From the NCBI GenBank assembly GCA_029937205.1, contig JAPYQV010000073.1, positions 1-9,542 of the forward strand: a stretch of DNA of 9,542 bases. The letters run 5' to 3'. Both the position numbers and the translations under genes were made by a program. The notes under the pieces were generated by a model. That model did no database searches, was not told where the DNA came from, and was given only the letters and a program-made list of their open reading frames with translations. Below are positions 1 through 8,119 of this stretch, one piece after another. This DNA comes from Alphaproteobacteria bacterium. GTDB lineage: Bacteria > Pseudomonadota > Alphaproteobacteria > UBA828. The number at the start of each line of letters is the position of its first letter. Position 1 is the stretch's first letter.

Positions 1-535
<535 letters not shown>

Positions 536-584
536 GCACGACGGCCAATCAGGGCAACCAAGATAAGACGGGGCTTAGCGGCAG

Positions 585-1487
585 ATGGCCACTCTCAAGG
601 ACCTGCGCACACGCATCGACAGTGTTACGCAGACCCAAAAGATCACGTCGGCAATGAAGATGGTCGCGGCGAGCAAGCTGCGCCGGGCGCAGGAAGCGGC
701 CGAAGCGGCGCGGCCTTACGCCCAGCGCATGGAGCGCATGGTCGGCAGCCTGGCCGAGCTCCTGCAAGATCGCGAAGATGCGCCGGTGCTGCTCCGCGGC
801 AACGGTGCCGACAAAACCCACCTGATCATCGTGGCGTCCTCGGACCGCGGCCTCTGCGGCGGCTTCAATTCCTCGATCACTCGGGCCGTTCGTTTGCGCA
901 TCCGCGAGTTGCTCACTGACGGCAAGGCGGTCAAGCTATTCTGCATCGGGCGCAAGGGGCGCGAGCAACTGTCGCGCGAATTCGGCTCGCTGATCATCGG
1001 CAAAGCCGCTGAAGTGGGCAAGCGCGGCCCGTCCTACGATGAAGCGAACACCATCGGCCGGACCATCACAGAATTGTTTGAGCAGGGCGAGTTTGATATC
1101 TGCACGGTGGTTTACAATCATTTCAAATCGGTGATGACGCAAATCGTCACCTTTCAGCAGGTCATCCCGTTCGCCGATTCGGCGCCTGACGCTGCCAACG
1201 ACGACGATGCGGCTGAGATCGACCATGGCGGCGCGATTTACGAATTTGAGCCCGAAGAAGCCGATATTCTCGAGGAATTGCTGCCCTATAATTTGTCGAT
1301 CCAGGTATTCCGGGCGCTGCTTGAAAACGCCGCCAGCGAGCAAGGCGCGCGCATGACGGCAATGGACAGCGCGACACGCAACGCCGGCGAAATGATCGAC
1401 AAGCTGACACTCAACTTTAACCGTACCCGCCAAGCCAAGATTACCGGAGAGCTGATCGAAATCATCTCCGGTGCCGAGGCGACCTAG
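585..1487 (+). CDS. atpG: F1F0 ATP synthase subunit gamma
   Basis: The 300-residue gamma subunit is the central rotor shaft that turns inside the alpha3-beta3 ring and couples proton flow to ATP synthesis. The N-terminal helix (residues about 1-55, with [20 protein letters not shown]) and the C-terminal helix (about 235-300, with [12 protein letters not shown] and ITGELIEII) form the antiparallel coiled coil typical of the family. The Rossmann-like middle carries the conserved DRGLCGGFN (87-95). Length is close to the family norm of about 290. An acidic stretch at about 200-215 ([11 protein letters not shown]) looks like a lineage-specific surface loop. The ATG at 585 is chosen because the conserved N-terminus [10 protein letters not shown] follows at once. 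The ribosome site is weak (GGGG at 570-573, 11 bases upstream), so translation may depend on coupling to atpA. Confidence 0.98.
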   Translation: MATLKDLRTRIDSVTQTQKITSAMKMVAASKLRRAQEAAEAARPYAQRMERMVGSLAELLQDREDAPVLLRGNGADKTHLIIVASSDRGLCGGFNSSITRAVRLRIRELLTDGKAVKLFCIGRKGREQLSREFGSLIIGKAAEVGKRGPSYDEANTIGRTITELFEQGEFDICTVVYNHFKSVMTQIVTFQQVIPFADSAPDAANDDDAAEIDHGGAIYEFEPEEADILEELLPYNLSIQVFRALLENAASEQGARMTAMDSATRNAGEMIDKLTLNFNRTRQAKITGELIEIISGAEAT

Positions 1488-2987
<1,500 letters not shown>

Positions 2988-2998
2988 TAGGAAAGATC

Positions 2999-3400
2999 GT
3001 GGCAGATACATTCCAATTCGAACTGGTCGCTCCGGAAAAACTGATTTATTCGGACGATATCGAGTTTGTCGTCGTACCTGGCGCGGAAGGCGATTTCGGC
3101 GTTTTGCCGGGCCATTCCCTGCTGCTCTCCTCCGTGCGGCCGGGAATAATCGAAATCCACGAAAACGACAAACCGAAAGAACGCTTTTTTGTCGGCGGTG
3201 GTTTCGCCGAGGTGACGCCGGAGCGCTGCACGATTCTCTCCACCGAATCGGTAAACCTGGCCGAAATTGACGAAAGCGAGGCGCGCAAGCGCCTGGACAC
3301 GGCGGAGCGCAATCTAAGCGACGCAACTTCAGACGCCGAGCGCGAAAAGTGCGAGAAAGCCGTGGAAGTGGCACAAGCCCTGGTCGCCGCCTGCTCTTAA
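2999..3400 (+). CDS. atpC: F1F0 ATP synthase subunit epsilon
   Basis: The 133-residue epsilon subunit joins gamma to the membrane c-ring and can restrain ATP hydrolysis. The N-terminal beta-sandwich has FQFELVAPEKLIYSDD (5-20), VVPGAEGDFGVLPGHSLLL (25-43) and FFVGGGFAEVTPERCTIL (63-80), all family hallmarks. The C-terminal part (about 88-131) is helical and charged, as in the two-helix regulatory domain. The start is GTG at 2999, preceded by AGGAAAG with about six bases of spacing. It closes the F1 operon. No convincing intrinsic terminator was seen in 3401-3472, so some read-through into the next gene is possible. Confidence 0.97.
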   Translation: MADTFQFELVAPEKLIYSDDIEFVVVPGAEGDFGVLPGHSLLLSSVRPGIIEIHENDKPKERFFVGGGFAEVTPERCTILSTESVNLAEIDESEARKRLDTAERNLSDATSDAEREKCEKAVEVAQALVAACS

Positions 3401-3472
3401 GGTCAACTGGCCACAGATAAATTGTTGCCGAACGGCCGAGAACAAATCACGCCATGCTCTTCATCAGCGGGC

Positions 3473-3500
3473 TTGCCGGGCTCGCGCACCTGCCTATAAT
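3473..3500 (+). promoter_or_regulatory. Predicted sigma70-type promoter for the di-iron protein gene
   Basis: TTGCCG (3473-3478) and a perfect TATAAT (3495-3500) are separated by 16 bp. The -35 matches four of six consensus bases. Transcription would start near 3507, giving a leader of about 50 bases before the ATG at 3557. This is a visual match only. Its position just after atpC and before a functionally different gene supports it. Confidence 0.55.
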
Positions 3501-3515
3501 CTTAAGATAATCTTA
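3496..3515 (+). repeat. Tandem ATAATCTTA repeat over the -10 and start site, possible operator
   Basis: ATAATCTTA occurs at 3496-3504 and again at 3507-3515, a period of 11 bp, close to one helical turn. The first copy overlaps the -10 box and forms the 10-bp palindrome ATCTTAAGAT (3499-3508) with following bases. This arrangement would suit a repressor that blocks the promoter. The AT-rich setting makes a chance origin possible, and no known regulator site was recognised. Confidence 0.3.
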
Positions 3516-3556
3516 ATAAAAAAAGATATTCGGATTGCGGATGCAGGCGGGACATT

Positions 3557-4378
3557 ATGGGACATTGGACACTCGACGATATCAATTGGGATAGGTTTGA
3601 GCCGGAGAAAGTTGATCTGGAATTGCTCAAACTGGTCAAGGCCGCGTGCATGGTCGAGCACCACAGTGGCGCCTACGGCCAATATCTATGCGCCATCTTC
3701 AGCGATCATCCGGACGTCTGTGAGGACGCGACAAACTGGGCCGAGGAAGAGGTTCAGCACGGCCGGGCGCTGCGCCGCTATGCCGAACTGGCCGATCCGA
3801 GTTTCGATTTCGACGATGCCTTTGCCCGCTTCACCAAAGGCCATCCCATCGATGTCGACGCCGAGCTATCCATCCGCGGCTCGCGCTGCGGCGAGATGGT
3901 ATCGCGCTGTGCCGTCGAAGTCGGGACTTCCTCCTATTACAGTGCGCTCCGGGATTCGATCGAGGAACCGGTATTGCGCGAAATATGCCGCAACATCGCG
4001 GCGGATGAATTTCGCCACTTCAAACTGTTTTACAAATACGCCAAGCATTTCCAAAAAATCGAGAGTCTCAGCCGTTGGTCGCGCTTCAGGATCGCTATTG
4101 GCCGTTTTTTCGAAACCGGCGACGACGAACTGAGCTACGCCTATTATTGCGGTACAGGTGATACCAAACCTTATGTGCGCAAACAGGCCAATACGGACTG
4201 CATGGCGCGCACACTTCCGCTCTTTCGCTTCGAGCATGTCCAACTCGGTGTCGGAATGGCGCTCAAATCCGCCGGAATCAAGCCGCAAGGGATTCTCGGA
4301 AAATCGATCACGAGAGTGTGTTGGATCGGCTTTCGCCTCTACGCCAGACATATGCAGCGCGCGGCGAGTTACGCCTAA
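3557..4378 (+). CDS. Ferritin-superfamily di-iron protein resembling soluble acyl-ACP desaturases
   Basis: This 273-residue protein shows a four-helix di-iron pattern. Helix 1 has Glu34 (MVEHHSGAY), helix 2 has Glu65 and His68 in EEEVQHGRAL, helix 3 has Glu121 (AVEVGTSSYY), and helix 4 has Glu151 and His154 in IAADEFRHFKLFYKYAKHF. The second and fourth closely resemble the EENRHG and IAADEKRHE motifs of plant and bacterial acyl-ACP desaturases, which bind the oxo-bridged iron pair. A cysteine-rich tail region follows. At 273 residues it is shorter than desaturases (around 330-360). No signal peptide or clear membrane helix is seen. The ribosome site is weak (GGCGGG near 3546-3551), and a direct repeat GGGACATT (3549-3556, 3559-3566) flanks the start. 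The substrate is unknown; a ferritin-like oxidase or hydroxylase is equally possible. The iron-binding assignment is stronger than the desaturase assignment. Confidence 0.75.
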   Translation: MGHWTLDDINWDRFEPEKVDLELLKLVKAACMVEHHSGAYGQYLCAIFSDHPDVCEDATNWAEEEVQHGRALRRYAELADPSFDFDDAFARFTKGHPIDVDAELSIRGSRCGEMVSRCAVEVGTSSYYSALRDSIEEPVLREICRNIAADEFRHFKLFYKYAKHFQKIESLSRWSRFRIAIGRFFETGDDELSYAYYCGTGDTKPYVRKQANTDCMARTLPLFRFEHVQLGVGMALKSAGIKPQGILGKSITRVCWIGFRLYARHMQRAASYA

Positions 4379-4422
4379 TCCTCGAACGCCACTTTAGAAC
4401 GGAACGGTTGCGCCCGCACGCC

Positions 4423-4950
4423 ATGTCAAAACCTGACCGATTGCACCAAATCAACCTCGGCTACTCGCCCGAAGAAGATCGCATGTTGCTGCGCATCAAC
4501 ACCACGGGAAAGACGGAATACCGCCTGTGGCTGACGCGGCGCTATGCGAGGCTGCTTTGGAACCTGCTGACGAAATCCGTCGAACGCCTGCCCGATGTGC
4601 GCGCCCAGGCCGCACCGGAGACGCGCCAGGCGGTGAAGTCGTTCCAGCGCGAGGAAGCCCGCCAAGCGGCCGACTATTCCAAGGATTATGAGGATTCGGA
4701 GACCAAGCGCCCGCTCGGCGAGGCCGCCAACCTGCTCACCGGCGTGCGCGCCACACCCGGCGCGAAAGGCACCCAGGTGACATTGCAGACCAAAGACGGG
4801 TGCGCCATCAACCTCACCTTGGAAAAGAAATTGCTCTATTCGCTCTGCGACCTGTTGATTTCAAGCACCACCCAGGCGAAATGGGACCTCAACTTGAAAG
4901 TAGACGAAGTGCCGGTGGCGGAAGCGGAGCAGGACGGTCCGGTCCATTAG
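4423..4950 (+). CDS. Conserved-looking hypothetical protein with two similar strand-helix units
   Basis: I do not recognise a named family for this 175-residue soluble protein. The N-terminal unit (about 20-52) has two strands and an amphipathic helix: MLLRINTTG, TEYRLWLTRR, then YARLLWNLLTKS. A charged, Gln/Ala/Arg-rich linker (about 55-100) follows. A second unit (about 117-148) repeats the pattern: TQVTLQTKDG, CAINLTLEKK, then LLYSLCDLLISS. The acidic tail ends in EAEQDGPVH. No signal peptide or membrane segment is seen. The frame is open back to 4318, but that would overlap the upstream gene. ATG 4423 leaves a 44-base gap and puts the structured region near the N-terminus. No good ribosome site precedes it (GGAACGG near 4401 is too far). 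It is probably co-transcribed with the di-iron gene; function unknown. Confidence 0.75.
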   Translation: MSKPDRLHQINLGYSPEEDRMLLRINTTGKTEYRLWLTRRYARLLWNLLTKSVERLPDVRAQAAPETRQAVKSFQREEARQAADYSKDYEDSETKRPLGEAANLLTGVRATPGAKGTQVTLQTKDGCAINLTLEKKLLYSLCDLLISSTTQAKWDLNLKVDEVPVAEAEQDGPVH

Positions 4951-4994
4951 AGCAAACCCCGAGCAGGTGGAATCGCCTGCGACGACGATTTGCT
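4951..4994 (+). terminator. Stem-loop after the hypothetical gene, possible terminator
   Basis: An inner hairpin GCAGGTG (4963-4969), loop GAAT, CGCCTGC (4974-4980) has seven pairs including one G-U. It is enclosed by a second match, AGCAAA (4951-4956) with TTTGCT (4989-4994). It starts directly after the stop codon, as terminators often do, but lacks a run of T after the stem. A structured 3' end is better supported than true Rho-independent termination. Confidence 0.35.
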
Positions 4995-5010
4995 TCAACA
5001 CCAAAGAGAT

Positions 5011-5050
5011 AGAACATCTCGCGTGAGCGCATGCGAGCGTGAAATGCTCT
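5011..5050 (-). repeat. Imperfect long inverted repeat in the convergent junction
   Basis: The arms 5011-5023 and 5038-5050 pair over 13 positions around a 14-base loop. In a minus-strand transcript only one position fails to pair and two are G-U, so the hairpin is stronger on that strand, which is the 3' side of the phosphatase-like gene. A competing fold, CTCGCGTG (5018-5025) with CATGCGAG (5030-5037), uses the middle. No T run follows on either strand. It could be a bidirectional 3'-end hairpin or a copy of a dispersed palindromic repeat. Confidence 0.45.
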
Positions 5051-5083
5051 GAGCAGCACGCCAGTTGCGGCCTTTAGATTATC

Positions 5084-5893
5084 TCAAGCTTCAATACGTT
5101 CGATTTCTTCGCCGTCAGGGCCGAAGCACACGGCGGTGAGCGGGCCGCCAAAGCCACATCCGCTGTCGACGGTGGCGCTGAAGGCGCCAATGCGAACGCC
5201 GCCATGCTCCGGATCGAAGCCGCGCACTATCCTGGCGTAGCCGGCAAAGGGCGCATCCAACGCGGCGAAATCGGCACTGTTCCACCAGAACGCATCGCCC
5301 TGGGCATCGAGTGGGCGCCTGGCGTCGATGCCGGCATGGACGAACAGGAGCGCGCCATCATCACTGAGGGCCGCCCGCCTCAAGCTCGACATAAGCTGTA
5401 CATGACCATCGCGAGCTTGCATGTGCTGGCGCAATTCGTTGGTCCAGCGCGCCAGTTCGAGCGCTCCGGAGCGGGCGCGGCGAAGCGCCGTTTCCGCGTC
5501 GCCGCCATAAGCTGTGAGCGTTTCGCGCAAGCCCTGCTCGAGCATCCAGATCAGTACTTCAGCCGGACCCACGGCGAGGTGAAGTTGCAGCAATTTGTGC
5601 CACATTTCTTCCTGCTGGCCGCGCAGGTAAACGACATCGCAGACATGCATGCCGGGCGCCGCGATAAGCTGGCGGCGAAACAACAGCAATGCGTCAATGG
5701 TCTCGAGGACCGCCTGACCACGGCCCATGTAATTTCCGAGATAGACCAAACGGTCACCCGATAGGAAGCGGTCGCCGAGTTGTTTGTGCAGTGCGATTAA
5801 ACGGTCCAGTTCGCCGTGAATGGCGCCCACCGCCCAGACCCGGCGCGCGCCGCGAAGGGCGGCAAATTTATCCCGATCAACGCCCGCCAGCAC
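5084..5893 (-). CDS. Degenerate PPP/ApaH-type metallophosphoesterase homologue, predicted inactive
   Basis: The 269-residue protein follows the layout of PPP-type phosphoesterases (ApaH, PrpE, bacterial PP2A-like enzymes) with the active-site residues changed. VWAVGAIHGELD (19-30) stands where GDxHG is expected, so Asp is Ala24. LVYLGNYMGRG (49-59) replaces GDxxDRG: the bridging Asp is Asn54 and the second Asp is Gly57. VVYLRGQQEEM (87-97) replaces GNHE, so metal-binding Asn and catalytic His are both Gln. The VHAG motif is kept at 185-188. Near 222-227 IVRGFD occurs where GHTP would give the last His ligand. The C-terminal TVDSGCGFGGPLTAV matches the family's usual DTGCxxGGxLTA strand. The frame is intact, so this is not a decayed gene. 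The first possible start is GTG 5893, 15 bases after carD, with only a close CAAGG; translation is probably coupled to carD. Fold assignment is firm; inactivity is inference from missing ligands; the partner is unknown. Confidence 0.82.
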   Translation of the reverse strand: MLAGVDRDKFAALRGARRVWAVGAIHGELDRLIALHKQLGDRFLSGDRLVYLGNYMGRGQAVLETIDALLLFRRQLIAAPGMHVCDVVYLRGQQEEMWHKLLQLHLAVGPAEVLIWMLEQGLRETLTAYGGDAETALRRARSGALELARWTNELRQHMQARDGHVQLMSSLRRAALSDDGALLFVHAGIDARRPLDAQGDAFWWNSADFAALDAPFAGYARIVRGFDPEHGGVRIGAFSATVDSGCGFGGPLTAVCFGPDGEEIERIEA

Positions 5894-5908
5894 GGCCTTG
5901 CAATTCTA

Positions 5909-6832
5909 CTAAGCGGCGCGCAGCACGTTCTCCAGCTTCTCCGCCGCCTGTTCGGTGTTGGTATTTTCCACCGCCGCGAACTCGCGCGCCAGGCGCTCCA
6001 GTGCCGCCTCGTACATTTGCCGCTCGCTATAGGATTGGTCCGGCTGACCCTCGTCGCGGTGCAGATCGCGCACCACTTCGGCGATCGATATCGGATCGCC
6101 GGAATTGAGCTTGGCGTCATATTCTTGGGCGCGGCGGCTCCACATAACACGGCGGGTGCGCGCCCGGCCCTTCAGCGTGGAGATCGCCTGCTCCATGGTT
6201 TGCTGCGAGCTGAGCCGTCGCATACCGGACGAGTTCGCTTTCTCCAACGGTACCCGCAAGGTCATTTTTTCCTTGGCAAACACGACAACGAAGACGCGCA
6301 AGGTCAAATCACCGATTTCGTGCTCTTCGATTGCCGTAATTTGGCCAACGCCATGTGAAGGATAGACCACAAAGTCTTCGATCGAATAGCCGAGATGGTC
6401 ATTGGCCTTCGCTTTGACCACCGTTTTGGGCGCGGTCTTGGGTACCGATTTGGGCGCCACGTCCTTGGCCGGGGCGGCTTTTGGCGGCGCACTCTTGGTC
6501 GCCTGTTTGACCGCCTGTTTGACCGGTGCGGGTTTTGCCGCTTGTTTGGCCGGCGCTGTCTTTTTAACGCTTTTCGCGGCCTTCTCCGGAGCTGCGGCTT
6601 TTACCTTCTTTGCAACAGGTTTTTTGGCCTTTTCAGCCGCTTTCGGCTTGCTCGCCGCCGCAGTTGATGCCGGCTTCTTGGCCGCGGGCGCCTTGGCTTT
6701 GGCCGTTGGTTTCGCCGCCGCAGATGATGCCGTCTTCTTGGCGGCGCTCTTCTTCGCCGGAGCGGCCTTTTTGGTCTTGGCCGAAGATTTTGCCGCTGTT
6801 TTACGTGCCGAAGCTGATTTCGCTGTTGCCAT
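5909..6832 (-). CDS. carD: CarD-family RNA polymerase-binding transcription regulator with long H1-like N-terminal tail
   Basis: CarD proteins bind the RNA polymerase beta subunit and stabilise the open promoter complex. The CarD region is residues 144-307 of 307. The Tudor-like RNAP-interaction domain has VVYPSHGVGQITAIE (155-169) and MTLRVPLEKA (190-199). The helical DNA-binding part follows, with RVMWSRRAQEY, whose Trp231 corresponds to the tryptophan that wedges the upstream edge of the bubble in mycobacterial CarD. Residues 1-143 are low-complexity Lys/Ala/Pro repeats such as AAPAKKSAAKKTASSAAAK, like histone H1 tails, and should bind DNA without specificity. Typical CarD is about 160-200 residues. 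ATG 6832 is chosen because it opens the Lys-rich tail; the frame also runs back to a TTG at 6865. No clear ribosome site precedes the ATG. It ends in tandem TAG TAG, and the phosphatase-like gene starts 15 bases on. Confidence 0.92.
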   Translation of the reverse strand: MATAKSASARKTAAKSSAKTKKAAPAKKSAAKKTASSAAAKPTAKAKAPAAKKPASTAAASKPKAAEKAKKPVAKKVKAAAPEKAAKSVKKTAPAKQAAKPAPVKQAVKQATKSAPPKAAPAKDVAPKSVPKTAPKTVVKAKANDHLGYSIEDFVVYPSHGVGQITAIEEHEIGDLTLRVFVVVFAKEKMTLRVPLEKANSSGMRRLSSQQTMEQAISTLKGRARTRRVMWSRRAQEYDAKLNSGDPISIAEVVRDLHRDEGQPDQSYSERQMYEAALERLAREFAAVENTNTEQAAEKLENVLRAA

Positions 6833-7173
6833 AGTCGTTGTTACCGTGCCGTTGTGAGCATGCAATTATTCGCAATAACTATTCGTGTATTCACACCGGT
6901 GCTCCGCATCGTCAGGAATTCAATCATGGATGCGGCCCGGCAAAGTTATCTAGATGGATTTGGGTGCTTTTTAATTATTGGTTAAAGGCGACCCACACCA
7001 ACAAGAAATGGGTGGGAAAATCCCACCCATTTACCCGGAAGGTCACAGACCATATCACAAATTGGCGTTTAAATACAGTGCCCAAGTCGAATACTTAGCG
7101 TCAGACCGGCAATAATATAAAAACGCCTCGGAAATAACCGGTTTGTTCTTCTTATGTATTCTCTTTAGCCGCT
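6833..7173. other. Intergenic region between fdxA and carD
   Basis: These 341 bases are AT-rich relative to the genes around them and contain no convincing gene. They should hold the carD promoter (reading leftward) and the fdxA 3' end. The only strong structure is the hairpin at 7006-7032. An 8-bp palindrome AACCGGTT lies near 7136-7143. No -10/-35 pair for carD was good enough to call. An 86-codon plus-strand frame (6838-7098) runs through the hairpin and has no protein-like character. Confidence 0.6.
7006..7032 (-). terminator. Perfect 12-bp hairpin, probable terminator of the fdxA transcript
   Basis: The arms AAATGGGTGGGA (7006-7017) and TCCCACCCATTT (7021-7032) are perfectly complementary around a three-base AAA loop. 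On the minus strand the stem is followed by a T-rich run (TTTCTTGTT, counting the last stem bases), consistent with Rho-independent termination of transcripts coming from fdxA. It lies about 140 bases past the fdxA stop, a rather long 3' tail. A role shared with the carD leader is possible if carD is transcribed from further upstream. Confidence 0.65.
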
Positions 7174-7518
7174 TTAGGTTCCCTCGCCCGGCTTCTCGGA
7201 AAAGTATTTATCAAACTTTCCTTTTTCGTCTTTGAAGTCATCGGCATCAGCCGGAGGCTCGCCCTTGCGCGTAATATTGGGCCAAATTTCGGCAAATTTT
7301 GTGTTTATTTCCAACCATTTGGCCTCATTATCATCGCCCCCCGTATCGGGAATAATGGCTTCAACCGGGCATTCCGGCTCGCACACGCCGCAATCAATGC
7401 ATTCGTCAGGATGGATGACCAACATATTCTCACCCACATAGAAACAATCCACCGGACATACTTCGATGCAATCCATGTACTTGCACTTGATGCAATTTTC
7501 ATTCACCAAATAGGTCAT
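7174..7518 (-). CDS. fdxA: 7Fe ferredoxin ([3Fe-4S][4Fe-4S])
   Basis: The 114-residue soluble electron carrier has nine cysteines in its first 50 residues. By comparison with Azotobacter ferredoxin I, shifted by one, Cys9, Cys17 and Cys50 should hold the [3Fe-4S] cluster and Cys21, Cys40, Cys43 and Cys46 the [4Fe-4S] cluster; Cys12 and Cys25 match the two free cysteines there. Motifs are [18 protein letters not shown] and [16 protein letters not shown]. The acidic tail ([16 protein letters not shown], then [14 protein letters not shown]) matches alphaproteobacterial FdxA. ATG 7518 is chosen because MTYLVNENC is the family start and AGAGAGGA sits just before it; the frame extends back to 7551 without similarity. 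The redox partner is not evident. The gene sits between terB-like and carD, 96 bases after the former. Confidence 0.96.
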   Translation of the reverse strand: MTYLVNENCIKCKYMDCIEVCPVDCFYVGENMLVIHPDECIDCGVCEPECPVEAIIPDTGGDDNEAKWLEINTKFAEIWPNITRKGEPPADADDFKDEKGKFDKYFSEKPGEGT

Positions 7519-7554
7519 ATTTCCTCTCTGCCCGCGGCAATCCGCCGCCAAGAC

Positions 7555-7569
7555 GATAATTAGCTTATC
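7555..7569. repeat. Short inverted repeat upstream of fdxA
   Basis: GATAA (7555-7559), spacer TTAGC, TTATC (7565-7569) form a perfect 5-bp inverted repeat 37 bases before the fdxA start. In an AT-rich patch this could be part of a promoter or an operator. It is short and matches no regulator motif I can name. Confidence 0.2.
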
Positions 7570-7614
7570 AACCGCCCCGCAAAACCCCGATTTGGGTACG
7601 CGTTATGTAAAATC

Positions 7615-8076
7615 CTAACCGGCTGCCAAAACCCGTTGCTTTGCTTCCGCACGCTCCCGGTCGGTCACATGTAGCATTCCGGCAATTCGCTGGATCAGAT
7701 TGCTTTCATAAGGATGTAGCTCGCCGTCCGAATAAACCACCTGCCACAACATTTCAATCAATCGCAAGCGCTCTTCATGGCCAAAATTCGAATCGAACTT
7801 GCGGATAAAGCGGTAAAGGTCGGTCGCTTCATGCTGCGCCGCTTCGGCCTGCTGCAAAAGTGTTTCGCATTCTTCATCGGAAAGTTTGAATTCGTGGCTA
7901 ATCGCCTGAGCCACCGCCTGGCGCTCGACTTCGTCATAGGATTCGTCCAGATGGGCTGCTTCAACCAACAGCGCCGCCGCCGCGAGATGAAGTTCATCAA
8001 CGCTATGCGCCGTCTTGTCAGCCTCCGGTGCGACGCCTTGTGGTGTCGCAAAAAGAGCTTTGATCCGATTGATCAT
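7615..8076 (-). CDS. TerB-like (tellurite resistance TerB domain) protein
   Basis: The 153-residue protein is almost wholly alpha-helical after a short N-terminus. The TerB-like domain covers about 26-150. It contains two related helix-loop units with acidic residues, LLVEAAHLDESYDEVER (36-52) and MLWQVVYSDGELHPYES (109-125), the pseudo-twofold arrangement through which TerB-family proteins bind divalent metal. Despite the name, single TerB-domain proteins are not tied to tellurite; their role is poorly known. No other ter gene is seen here. ATG 8076 gives MINRIKALF, a usual beginning; the frame extends to 8202 but that would overlap the S4 gene. No clear ribosome site is visible. It is 43 bases after the S4 gene, likely the same transcript. 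Confidence 0.82.
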   Translation of the reverse strand: MINRIKALFATPQGVAPEADKTAHSVDELHLAAAALLVEAAHLDESYDEVERQAVAQAISHEFKLSDEECETLLQQAEAAQHEATDLYRFIRKFDSNFGHEERLRLIEMLWQVVYSDGELHPYESNLIQRIAGMLHVTDRERAEAKQRVLAAG

Positions 8077-8119
8077 TCGAGATGCGTAGCACAGCAGAAG
8101 CAACCGACTCAACCACAGT

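Noticed and set aside
3401..3472. Possible terminator after atpC
   Set aside because: Only very short or poorly looped complementary segments occur, such as GCCG-AA-CGGC near 3427-3436, and there is no T run.
5204..5764. Plus-strand 186-codon frame opposite the phosphatase-like gene
   Set aside because: The minus frame has clear family motifs along its length; this one is its complement.
6402..6857. Plus-strand frame encoding a very hydrophobic Ala/Leu/Phe protein opposite carD
   Set aside because: Reading the Lys/Ala-rich carD tail backwards turns Lys and Ala codons into Phe, Leu, Gly and Ala, so the apparent membrane protein is an artefact of composition.
6838..7098. Plus-strand 86-codon frame in the fdxA-carD gap
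   Set aside because: It runs through the 7006-7032 hairpin, has no ribosome site or recognisable motif, and its composition is random-looking.
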